Source: Cellulomonas sp. (GTDB taxonomy: Bacteria > Actinomycetota > Actinomycetes > Actinomycetales > Cellulomonadaceae). Taken from it: a DNA stretch of 20,291 bases. Numbering within the stretch: position 1 is the stretch's first letter; every line of letters starts with the position of its first letter. Under the pieces are notes generated by a model that was not told the DNA's origin, did no database searches, and saw nothing but the letters and a program-made list of their open reading frames with translations. The position numbers were made by a program, and so were the translations under genes. Shown in pieces: positions 1-7,284 of the stretch. The stretch spans positions 1-20,291 of the forward strand of contig DAIDJQ010000167.1 of NCBI GenBank assembly GCA_027451305.1. The letters run 5' to 3'.

Positions 1-31
1 ATCCGGATGGGAAGATGTCCCGTCGAATCGT

Positions 32-36
32 GGAGG
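32..36 (+). promoter_or_regulatory. Ribosome binding site of the RG-rich TPR protein
   Basis: GGAGG lies 9 nt before the ATG at 46 and is a strong Shine-Dalgarno match. It fixes the start of the first gene. The 45 bases before that ATG hold nothing else that I can assign; the promoter is probably left of the window. Confidence 0.75.
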
Positions 37-45
37 TAGGACCAG

Positions 46-2469
46 ATGAACAGCGACGGCCGTAACGGTGACGAGCGAGGACGCGGCGCGTCCCGCGGTG
101 GGCAGGGCCGTGACGGGCGGACGGGTGGTTCGTCGGGCGGACGCGGCGGCTATGCGGGCGGACGTCCTGGCGGGGCGGGCGGCGGCCAGGAGGGCGGCGA
201 GCGCCCCTTCCGGCGTGGGTCCGTCGGTGGTGCCAGCGGTGGTCGTCCGGTCCGTGGTCCCGGTGGTGGCGGTTCTCGATCGGGCGGTGGTGCCGCAGGC
301 AGCGCACCGGGCGGTTCGGCCCGTGGGTTCGGGGCAGGTTCGGGCAGCAGCCGAGGGTTCTCCAGCGCCGGGGCGCCCCAGGGCTGGGCGGATGGCAACC
401 GCGGGTACGGCGATGGCGGGGGTTCCCGCGGTTCGGGAACGGCCACGGGAAGAGGTGCAGGTTCCCGTGGGGCCGGGGGCGGCTCCGGCGGTGAGGTTCG
501 CAGCGGTGGTCCCGCGGGTGGGGAACGCGGCAGGGGACCGGGCGGCTACCGGCAGGGCGCGGGTGCCCAGGGTGGCGGTACGCGCGGCGGCTCAGGGACC
601 GGCGGCGGCTTCGATCCGCGCCGAGGTGATGACACACGTCGCTCGTTCGGACGCGCGGATCGTGGGACCCCCGGTTCGGCGGAACGGCCGCAGTCCGGGT
701 CGGCTCGGGGGTGGACCCCTGGCGCGGACCGTGCAGGGGCGACCGGCGATGCGAGGAGTGTTGGTGGACGAGGGCGTCCGACGGGGACCGGATGGTCCGC
801 AGAGCGGCCGTCGGGGGCCCGCGGCGGACCGTCCCGGACAGCGGGAGCGCCGTCGGGTGGCGCCTCGGGCCCTCGGTGGCAGACGGGCGACCGCGGCGGG
901 CGCGGGTTCGCCGATCGGAGGCCGGACGAACGGCCGTGGCGTCCGACGTCGAGTGCAGGCGGGCCCACTCGTCCCTCCGTGGACGGGGATGGTCGGGTGC
1001 AAGGCGCTGACGGGCGTCAGGAGCGCGGGCCGTTCCGCGGTGCCGGTTCGGAGGGACGTCCTGATGTGAACCGCGGACGTGGGTATGTCGGCCGGGCTGC
1101 GACCGGGAACGATTCGCGGGCCGGCTCCGTCGAACGTCCGTCGGCGTCGGGCGGCGCACGTCCGGAGCGGGCTTGGCGTGACGAGTCGCGGCGCGGGTTC
1201 TCAGGGGACGAGCGGCCACGACGGGACTCGGAGCGACCTGGTCGCGACGCCGGCGTCTCCGCCCGGGATGTGCAGGGGGGGCGTGCGGAGCAGGTGACCC
1301 GTGGCGGTGGCTGGTCCGGCTCGGCGTCTCGCGGCACGCCGGATGGCGGCGGGGGCGCACGCTCGGCAGCCTCGTCTTCGGGTCGGCCGCCGACGAGCGA
1401 CCGTCGTCCGCGTCGAGAAGGCTTCGGTGGGGCACCGTCGGTCGGCCGTGGAGGCGAGGGACGCGGTGCTGGTCGTCCCGTGCGAGACGGTCGTCCTGGC
1501 GGCGATCGCCCCGCACGTCCCGGCCGTACCGAGGGACCGCGGTCCGAGAGCTTCGGAGGTCGTCCGGCGCGGATGCCGGGCTCCGAGTCGGAACCCGGCA
1601 CAGGTCCGGCCGAGTCGGCTCAGTCCGTAGAACGTGTACCTGAACCGCAGGTTCCCGAGGACGTCACCTTCAGCGAGCTGGATCGTGACGTGCGCGGCCG
1701 TCTCCGGACGCTCAGCAAGGACAGTGCCGAGCGTGTCGGTCGACACCTGGTGATGGTGGGGCGGCTTCTCGACGTGGACCCCGAGCTCGCCTACGAGCAC
1801 GCTCAGGCGGCGGTACGGCGTGGCGGCCGGGTGGACGTGGTGCGCGAGGCGGCCGGTCTGGCGGCCTATCGGACAGGGCGCTACGGAGAGGCGCTGCGGG
1901 AGCTGCGCACGGTGCGCCGGCTGAACGGTTCCCCTGAGCACCTGCCGGTGATGGCGGACTGCGAGCGGGGTTTGGGCCGTCCGGAGCGCGCACTCGTCGT
2001 CGCCCAGGACCCCGGTGTGGCCGACCTCTCGGCTGACGCTCAGGTGGAGCTCGCGATGGTGGTCAGCGGCGCGAGGCTGGACCTCGAGGAGCCGGAGGCT
2101 GCGGTGGCGGTGCTTGCGACGCCCGCGGTGCGGGCTGCCACGGGCATGCTCGCGGCACGGGTGGCGCACGCTCGTGCCGCGGCGCTGCGTGCGTCCGGCC
2201 GCGAGGAGGACGCCGAGCGGGAGCTCGCCGGGTACTCCGCCGAGCAGCTGGCCCAGGCGGCTGGGGAGGTCGCCGAGGAAGAGGAGGTCGTCGTCTACGA
2301 CCTGCTCGACGACGCCGACGGCCTCGACGACGCCGAGGCCGGTGATGCGTCTGAGGGCGCCGCCGACCTGGAGACCGGTGATGGCTCCGAGGCCCCCGAC
2401 GAGTCCCGGGCGTCGGACGACGGGTCGACGGGGTCGTCAGGAGATCGGACGTCGGAGGAGGACGAGTGA
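46..2469 (+). CDS. TPR-like protein with a long Arg/Gly-rich disordered N-terminus
   Basis: 807 residues in three parts. Residues 1 to about 530 are low complexity, dominated by Gly, Arg, Ser, Ala and Pro, with repeated RGG/RG motifs (ASRGGQ, GRGGYA, TRGGSG, ARGGPS, DRGGRG, TRGGGW, GRGGEG). Residues about 541-742 form an alpha-helical domain of TPR character (for example the helix pair around AYEHAQAAVRRGG and AAYRTGRYGEALRELR). Residues 743-807 are an acidic tail rich in Asp and Glu. No signal peptide or membrane segment is seen, so it is probably cytoplasmic. By position, just before the HAD phosphatase and tlyA, it corresponds to mycobacterial Rv1691, a much shorter TPR protein of unknown role. 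RGG regions elsewhere bind RNA or mediate protein contacts; that function is only an inference here. A strong RBS supports the start, and the gene overlaps the next by 4 nt (GTGA). Confidence 0.85.
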   Translation: MNSDGRNGDERGRGASRGGQGRDGRTGGSSGGRGGYAGGRPGGAGGGQEGGERPFRRGSVGGASGGRPVRGPGGGGSRSGGGAAGSAPGGSARGFGAGSGSSRGFSSAGAPQGWADGNRGYGDGGGSRGSGTATGRGAGSRGAGGGSGGEVRSGGPAGGERGRGPGGYRQGAGAQGGGTRGGSGTGGGFDPRRGDDTRRSFGRADRGTPGSAERPQSGSARGWTPGADRAGATGDARSVGGRGRPTGTGWSAERPSGARGGPSRTAGAPSGGASGPRWQTGDRGGRGFADRRPDERPWRPTSSAGGPTRPSVDGDGRVQGADGRQERGPFRGAGSEGRPDVNRGRGYVGRAATGNDSRAGSVERPSASGGARPERAWRDESRRGFSGDERPRRDSERPGRDAGVSARDVQGGRAEQVTRGGGWSGSASRGTPDGGGGARSAASSSGRPPTSDRRPRREGFGGAPSVGRGGEGRGAGRPVRDGRPGGDRPARPGRTEGPRSESFGGRPARMPGSESEPGTGPAESAQSVERVPEPQVPEDVTFSELDRDVRGRLRTLSKDSAERVGRHLVMVGRLLDVDPELAYEHAQAAVRRGGRVDVVREAAGLAAYRTGRYGEALRELRTVRRLNGSPEHLPVMADCERGLGRPERALVVAQDPGVADLSADAQVELAMVVSGARLDLEEPEAAVAVLATPAVRAATGMLAARVAHARAAALRASGREEDAERELAGYSAEQLAQAAGEVAEEEEVVVYDLLDDADGLDDAEAGDASEGAADLETGDGSEAPDESRASDDGSTGSSGDRTSEEDE

Positions 2470-3476
2470 GCGCTGGGCTTCTGGCAGCCGACCGGCCGTT
2501 GGCCGAGCTGTTCGACCTGGCACTGGTGGACCTGGACGGGGTTGCGTATCGGGGCCATGAGCGCGTGCCGTGGGCCTCGGAGAGCCTCGTCGAGGCGCGG
2601 CGCCGGGGCATGCACACCGTGTTCGTGACCAACAACGCGTCACGGTCGCCGCAGGTGGTCGCCGACCAGCTGAGCGAGCTGGGTATCCCGACCCCGGCCG
2701 TCGACGTGATGACGGCCGCACAAGCGGCCGCGCAGCTGCTGACGACCCGGCTGCGACCGGGCGCGAAGGTGCTCGTCGTCGGCGCGGACGCCCTTCGCGA
2801 CGCGGTCCGGGCGGAGGGGTACGACGTCGTCTCGTCGGCCGACGAGCGGCCCGACGCCGTCGCACAGGGGTTCAGCCCGGACGTGGCGTGGCCGCACCTG
2901 GCCGAGGCCGCGTACGCCGTGGCTGCCGGGGCCTGGTACGTCGCGTCGAACCGGGACCTCAGCCTGCCGACCGCGCGAGGGTTCGCACCCGGGAACGGGT
3001 CCCTCGTGCTGGCGGTGACCTCGGCGACCGGAGTCACGCCGGACAGTGCCGGCAAGCCGGAGCCGACGATGTACCAGCTGGCCATCGCCCGTGCCGGCGG
3101 CCGTCGGACCTTGGTCGTGGGCGACCGGCTCGACACGGACCTCGCCGGCGCGCGTGCGGGCGACCTGCCCGGGCTGCACGTGCTCACAGGTGTGAGCACG
3201 GCGCGCGACGACGTGCTCGCGGTGCCAGGCCAGCGGCCGCACTACATCGGCGCCGACCTGCGCGCCCTCCTCGACCCGCATCCGGTGCCGGAGCGGAGCG
3301 ACGGCTGGTGGGTGTGCCGCGGGGCCGCGGCACGGGTCACCGACGGTCGGCTCGAGCTGCGGCCGGCCGATGTGCCGGTCGACCTGGTGCGCGCCGCGTG
3401 CGCCGCCGCATGGGATGCGGCGGACCAGGGCCGGCCGGTCGACCCGTCCACGGTGCCGGAGCTTCCGGCGGAGTGA
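2466..3476 (+). CDS. HAD-IIA family phosphatase (Rv1692-like, possible glycerol-3-phosphate phosphatase)
   Basis: 336 residues with all HAD motifs. Motif I is DLDG with nucleophile Asp22 and acid/base Asp24. Motif II is TNNASRS at 55-61. The motif III lysine is Lys197 in GKPEP. Motif IV is GDRLDTD at 219-225. The cap between motifs II and III is the large C2 type of subclass IIA (NagD-like). About 80 residues after the HAD core form a C-terminal extension, as in mycobacterial Rv1692. Rv1692 has been characterised as a D,L-glycerol 3-phosphate phosphatase in glycerophospholipid head-group recycling; the same substrate here is inferred from synteny and architecture. The GTG start overlaps the preceding stop (GTGA), implying translational coupling. 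A cytoplasmic enzyme needing Mg2+ is expected from the family. Confidence 0.9.
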   Translation: MSAGLLAADRPLAELFDLALVDLDGVAYRGHERVPWASESLVEARRRGMHTVFVTNNASRSPQVVADQLSELGIPTPAVDVMTAAQAAAQLLTTRLRPGAKVLVVGADALRDAVRAEGYDVVSSADERPDAVAQGFSPDVAWPHLAEAAYAVAAGAWYVASNRDLSLPTARGFAPGNGSLVLAVTSATGVTPDSAGKPEPTMYQLAIARAGGRRTLVVGDRLDTDLAGARAGDLPGLHVLTGVSTARDDVLAVPGQRPHYIGADLRALLDPHPVPERSDGWWVCRGAAARVTDGRLELRPADVPVDLVRAACAAAWDAADQGRPVDPSTVPELPAE

Positions 3477-3527
3477 GACCGGGCGGCCCGCGGACTGTGC
3501 GTCGTGGCCGGTCGCCTCTCGGTGCAG

Positions 3528-3540
3528 CCGGTAGCGTGGA
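3528..3540 (+). promoter_or_regulatory. Candidate promoter -10 region for the small ORF-tlyA-nadK-recN unit
   Basis: CCGGTAGCGTGGA contains the TAnnnT hexamer TAGCGT (3532-3537), about 46 nt before the GTG of the 53-codon ORF. It sits in the 106-bp gap after the HAD gene, the longest gap in the first nine genes. Twelve of its 13 bases recur at the pyrG promoter (12125-12137). No convincing -35 hexamer is visible, which is common in high-GC actinobacteria. The rest of the gap (3477-3582) holds nothing else I can assign. Confidence 0.4.
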
Positions 3541-3582
3541 CGCGGGCCGCCGCGGCCCTGGGTGTGAGCAGGAGGGTGGCGG

Positions 3583-3744
3583 GTGACCGAGTCCAACCAG
3601 GACGACGGGACGGGCGACGACGGAGTGGACCAGGCTTTGCTGGCGCTGGCAGACCTGTCGGACGCGCCTCTACGTGCGCACGTCGCCGCCTTCGAGGCCG
3701 TGCACGCGGCCCTGCAGGACCGGCTTGCCGACTCGGACCGCTGA
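3583..3744 (+). CDS. Small conserved-position protein (53 aa) between HAD phosphatase and TlyA
   Basis: A 53-codon GTG-start ORF beginning MTESNQDDGTGDD. AGGAGG at 3570-3575, 7 nt before the GTG, supports translation. The first 15 residues are acidic and polar. Residues 16-53 look like two short amphipathic helices (DQALLALADLSDAPLRAHV and AFEAVHAALQDRLADS), with no Cys, signal peptide or membrane segment. Mycobacterium tuberculosis has a similarly sized ORF, Rv1693, at the same place between the phosphatase and tlyA, so the ORF is probably real. Function is unknown. Its stop is 8 nt before the tlyA ATG, and the tlyA RBS begins within that stop codon, so the two are probably translationally coupled. 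Confidence 0.7.
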   Translation: MTESNQDDGTGDDGVDQALLALADLSDAPLRAHVAAFEAVHAALQDRLADSDR

Positions 3745-3752
3745 GGAGCGGC

Positions 3753-4565
3753 ATGGTCCGTCTCGACGCGGAACTGGTGCGCCGTGGGCTGGCGCGCTCG
3801 CGACGTCAGGCAGCTGAGCTGATCGCCGCCGGGCGTGTGCAGGTGGACGGGACCGCTGCGTCCCGGCCGTCGACGCCGGTCGAGGCAGAGCGGGCGGTGG
3901 TGGTCGAACGAGATCCCGCGGACCCTGGCTACGCGTCGCGCGCCGGTCACAAGCTGGCGGGGGCGCTCGACGTCTGGGAACCGCGCGGGCTCGTGGTGGC
4001 GGGCCGACGCTGCCTCGACGCGGGCGCGAGCACCGGAGGGTTCACCGACGTGCTGCTGCGCAGGGGTGCCACGCACGTCGTCGCGCTGGACGTCGGGCAC
4101 GGGCAGCTGGTGCCGGCGCTGCGCGCGGACCCGCGCGTCGAGGTCCGTGAGGGTGTGAACGTCCGGGACCTCGTCGCTGGAGACGTGAACCCCGCGCCCA
4201 CGCTCGTGGTCGCGGACCTGTCGTTCATCTCGCTCCGTCTTGTCGTCGCGCCGCTGGTGGCCGTCGCGGCGCCCGGCGCCGACGTGGTGCTGCTCGTCAA
4301 GCCTCAGTTCGAGGTCGGTCGTGAACGGCTCGGCTCCGGCGGGGTGGTGCACAGCCCCGCGCTGCGGCGCGAGGCTGTGCTCTCCGTCCTCGAGGCGGCG
4401 TCGGAGGCGGGGATGACGGCGGTCGACGTGCAGCGCAGCGTGCTGCCGGGGCCGAGCGGGAACGTGGAGTACGTGGTGCGGCTCGTCGCACCGGGAGGCG
4501 CCGAGCCCCCGGACCGGCTGCCTGCCGGCCGCGTGGACGCCGTGGTGCTGGAGGAGGGCTCGTGA
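3753..4565 (+). CDS. tlyA: TlyA 16S/23S rRNA (cytidine-2'-O)-methyltransferase
   Basis: 270 residues. An N-terminal S4-type RNA-binding domain (about 3-60, VRRGLARSRRQAAELI) precedes an FtsJ/RrmJ-like Rossmann methyltransferase. The SAM-binding loop is GASTGGF at 91-97, followed by ALDVGHGQL. The catalytic K-D-K-E tetrad reads Lys67 (SRAGHK), Asp155 (ADLSF), Lys183 (VKPQFEVG) and Glu239 (GNVEY), matching the mycobacterial enzyme within two positions. The family 2'-O-methylates cytidines in helix 44 of 16S rRNA and helix 69 of 23S rRNA, which determines capreomycin/viomycin susceptibility. The interdomain linker aligned to mycobacterial RAWV reads PGYA. GAGGAG at 3743-3748 and the domain start favour the ATG at 3753 over upstream in-frame starts. 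Its stop overlaps the nadK GTG by 4 nt. Confidence 0.95.
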   Translation: MVRLDAELVRRGLARSRRQAAELIAAGRVQVDGTAASRPSTPVEAERAVVVERDPADPGYASRAGHKLAGALDVWEPRGLVVAGRRCLDAGASTGGFTDVLLRRGATHVVALDVGHGQLVPALRADPRVEVREGVNVRDLVAGDVNPAPTLVVADLSFISLRLVVAPLVAVAAPGADVVLLVKPQFEVGRERLGSGGVVHSPALRREAVLSVLEAASEAGMTAVDVQRSVLPGPSGNVEYVVRLVAPGGAEPPDRLPAGRVDAVVLEEGS

Positions 4566-5542
4566 CGCGCCGTGCACTGGTGGTGACCCACCGAGGCCGA
4601 CCTGAGGCCGTGGCGGCGACCCTCGTCGTTGTTCGGGAGCTCGAGCGGGCCGGCGTGGAGCCGGTCACCGCCGAGGAGGACGCGACGGCGGCCGATCTGC
4701 CGCCGGTCGATCTGGCCGTCGTGCTGGGCGGCGACGGCACGATCCTGCGGGCGGCCGAGCTGACGCGCGGGACCGGTGTGCCGATGCTGGGCGTCAACCT
4801 CGGTCACGTCGGCTTCCTCGCCGAGATCGAGCCGGACAACGTCACCGCAGCCGTGCGCCGGCTCACCACGGGTGACTTCGTCGTCGAGGAGCGTGGCACC
4901 CTCGAGGTCCGGGCGATCACGCCCGACGGTGAGGAGCGCACCGGCTGGGCACTGAACGAGGCGGCGCTGCAGAAGACCGACGCCGCGAAGATGATCGAGG
5001 TGATCACGGAGATCGACGACCGGCCGCTGGCGTCCTTCGGCACGGACGGCATCGTCGTCGCGACCGCCACCGGGTCGACCGCGCACGCGTTCTCCGGCGG
5101 CGGCCCGGTCGTCTGGCCCGACGTGGAAGGGCTCATCGTCGTCCCGCTCGCGGCACATGCGCTCTTCGCCCGGCCCCTCGTGGTCGGTCCGCGCAGTGTG
5201 GTCGCGGTGGAGATCCTGGAGCGGTCGCCCTCGGGAGCGGTGCTGACCAACGACGGCCGGCGGCGCCTCGACGCGCCGCCGGGGTCGCGGATCGAGGTGT
5301 GGCTCAGCGACGTGCCGGTCCGCATGGCACGACTCACCCCTGCGCCGTTCACCATCCGACTGGTGAACAAGTTCGGGCTGTCGGTGCAGGGGTGGCGTGG
5401 GCATGCCGCTGCGGTGCGACCGCATCGGCCCAGGCCGGCCGGCATGGGACCGGCCGCGGTCCAGACGTCCACCGCGGACGAGCCGTCCCGCCAGGAGCCG
5501 GAGGCGGCGCAGTCGGAGCGGCAGGCGGAGGACAGGCCGTGA
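4562..5542 (+). CDS. nadK: NAD kinase (ATP/polyphosphate-dependent)
   Basis: 326 residues; phosphorylates NAD+ to NADP+ in the cytoplasm. The family signature GGDGT is at 56-60 (catalytic Asp58). NE at 132-133, the FGTDGI segment with Asp162, and TGSTAHAFSGGGP at 170-182 form the NAD site. The commonest form of that last motif has Tyr where His175 stands; I believe His also occurs in relatives. The conserved core ends near residue 280; the last roughly 45 residues are Pro/Glu/Gln/Arg-rich and probably disordered. The GTG start overlaps the tlyA stop (GTGA), and the stop overlaps the recN GTG the same way, so tlyA-nadK-recN are coupled. This order is conserved in actinobacteria (Rv1694-1696). 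Confidence 0.95.
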   Translation: MTRRALVVTHRGRPEAVAATLVVVRELERAGVEPVTAEEDATAADLPPVDLAVVLGGDGTILRAAELTRGTGVPMLGVNLGHVGFLAEIEPDNVTAAVRRLTTGDFVVEERGTLEVRAITPDGEERTGWALNEAALQKTDAAKMIEVITEIDDRPLASFGTDGIVVATATGSTAHAFSGGGPVVWPDVEGLIVVPLAAHALFARPLVVGPRSVVAVEILERSPSGAVLTNDGRRRLDAPPGSRIEVWLSDVPVRMARLTPAPFTIRLVNKFGLSVQGWRGHAAAVRPHRPRPAGMGPAAVQTSTADEPSRQEPEAAQSERQAEDRP

Positions 5543-7278
5543 TCGAGGAGATCCGGATCGCCGACCTCGGCGTGATCGGGCAGGCCCAGATGGTCCTCGG
5601 CCCTGGGCTGACGGTGCTGACGGGTGAGACCGGAGCCGGCAAGACCATGGTGCTGACCGCGTTGTCGCTGCTCCTGGGAGGGAGGGCCGACCCCGCGACG
5701 GTGCGGGCCGGCGCGGCCATGGCGGTGGTGGAAGGCCGGGTGCACCTGGACGGCCATCCCGCAGCGACGGCGCGGGCTGCGGATGCGGGAGCGGATCTCG
5801 ACGACGACGGCTCCCTGGTGCTGCTGCGGACGGTGACGGCGGCCGGCCCCGACAGTGTCGGGCGGTCGCGGGCGCACCTGGGTGGTCGCTCGGTGCCGCA
5901 GAGCGTGCTGGCCGAGCTCGCCGACGCCCTGGTGACGGTGCACGGTCAGGCCGATCAGCTCCGGTTGCGCACGCCGACGGCCCAGCGCGAGGCGCTGGAC
6001 TCGTTCGTCGGGCCCGAGCAGACCGGGCGCCTCGACCGTTACCGCGGCGCGTGGACGGCGCGTGCCCAGCTCGACGCGGAGCTCACCGAGATCGTCGACC
6101 GTGCGCAGGAGCGGGTCCGCGAGGCAGAGCTCCTGCGACTCGGCCTGGCCGAGGTCGAGCGCATCGACCCGCAGCCGGACGAGGACGTCGCGCTGGCGGA
6201 CGAGTCCGAGCGGCTGAGCCACGCCGAGGACCTGCGCGCCGCGGCCACCGCCGCCCACGGCGCCCTCGTGGGGGAGGACGACGGTGACGACTCGCCGGCC
6301 GCGACGGGACTCGTCGACGCCGCGCGTCGTCTGCTCGAGCAGGTCGGCGGGCACGACCCGGCGCTCGCAGCGCTCGCGAACCGGGCGGCGGAGGTCGGCT
6401 ACCTGCTGGCGGACGTCGCCGCCGACCTGGCGCGCTATCTGCAGGACCTGCAGGCCGACCCTGCTCGGCTCGACGCGGTGCAGACGAGGCGCGCCGAGCT
6501 GGCGAGCCTCACCCGCAGCCACGGCGGCGGCGACGTGGCAGCGGTCCTCGCATGGGCTCAGGACGCCGGGCTGCGGCTGCTCGAGCTGGACGACGACAGC
6601 GGGCGGATCGAGGCGCTGCGTGCCAGGCGCCGGCAGCTCGACGACGAGGTCGGCGGGCTCGCGGCCGAGATCGGCGCAGCCCGGCGAGAGGCGGCGACCA
6701 GGCTCGCTGCGGCCGTCACCGCGGAGCTGGCCGGTCTGGCGATGGCCGGTGCCCGGCTCGAGGTGGTGGTGGAGCCCGCCGACGAGCCTGGAGCGCACGG
6801 CGCCGACCGGGTCGAGATGCTCCTCGTGCCGCACGCGGGTGCACCGGCACGACCGCTCGGCAAGGGCGCCTCCGGCGGGGAGCTCTCCCGCGTGATGCTG
6901 GCGCTCGAGGTGTCCCTCGCGACGGCCGGCGGCCGCCGGGAGGAGACGCCAGGGACGTTCGTGTTCGACGAGGTCGACGCCGGCGTCGGCGGGAAGGCCG
7001 CCGTGGAGGTCGGCCGGCGGCTCGCGACGCTCGCCAGAGGCGGCCAGGTGCTCGTCGTCACGCACCTGGCCCAGGTCGCCGCCTTCGCGGACACGCATCT
7101 GGTGGTCACGAAGTCCACGGCCGGTGGCGTCGACGTGGTGACCGAGTCGGATGTGACCGCGGTGGTCGGGGAGGACCGGGTGCGCGAGCTGGCCCGCATG
7201 CTGGCCGGTCAGGAGGATTCTCAGGCGGCGCGCGCGCACGCAGCCGAGCTGTTGGCGCTGTCGGGCGTGGGACGATGA
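5539..7278 (+). CDS. recN: DNA repair protein RecN (SMC-like ATPase)
   Basis: 579 residues, normal for RecN. The N-terminal ATPase half has Walker A GETGAGKT at 29-36. A long Ala/Glu/Arg/Leu-rich coiled-coil region fills roughly 150-370. The C-terminal half has the signature SGGELSR at 445-451, Walker B FVFDE ending Asp477-Glu478, the DAGVGG segment and a VVTHLAQVAAFAD switch region. RecN acts early in double-strand break repair by holding DNA and promoting RecA-mediated recombination. The start is the GTG overlapping the nadK stop, giving VIEEIRIADLGVIG, the canonical RecN beginning; the upstream in-frame extension would lie over nadK and is rejected. The gene stops 6 nt before steA. Confidence 0.95.
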   Translation: MIEEIRIADLGVIGQAQMVLGPGLTVLTGETGAGKTMVLTALSLLLGGRADPATVRAGAAMAVVEGRVHLDGHPAATARAADAGADLDDDGSLVLLRTVTAAGPDSVGRSRAHLGGRSVPQSVLAELADALVTVHGQADQLRLRTPTAQREALDSFVGPEQTGRLDRYRGAWTARAQLDAELTEIVDRAQERVREAELLRLGLAEVERIDPQPDEDVALADESERLSHAEDLRAAATAAHGALVGEDDGDDSPAATGLVDAARRLLEQVGGHDPALAALANRAAEVGYLLADVAADLARYLQDLQADPARLDAVQTRRAELASLTRSHGGGDVAAVLAWAQDAGLRLLELDDDSGRIEALRARRRQLDDEVGGLAAEIGAARREAATRLAAAVTAELAGLAMAGARLEVVVEPADEPGAHGADRVEMLLVPHAGAPARPLGKGASGGELSRVMLALEVSLATAGGRREETPGTFVFDEVDAGVGGKAAVEVGRRLATLARGGQVLVVTHLAQVAAFADTHLVVTKSTAGGVDVVTESDVTAVVGEDRVRELARMLAGQEDSQAARAHAAELLALSGVGR

Positions 7279-7284
7279 GCCGCG

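Noticed and set aside
68..1069. A 333-codon second plus-strand frame within the RG-rich gene
   Set aside because: The repeat-like GC-rich sequence keeps other frames open. It has no RBS and no recognisable domain, and the main frame continues into a conserved TPR domain.
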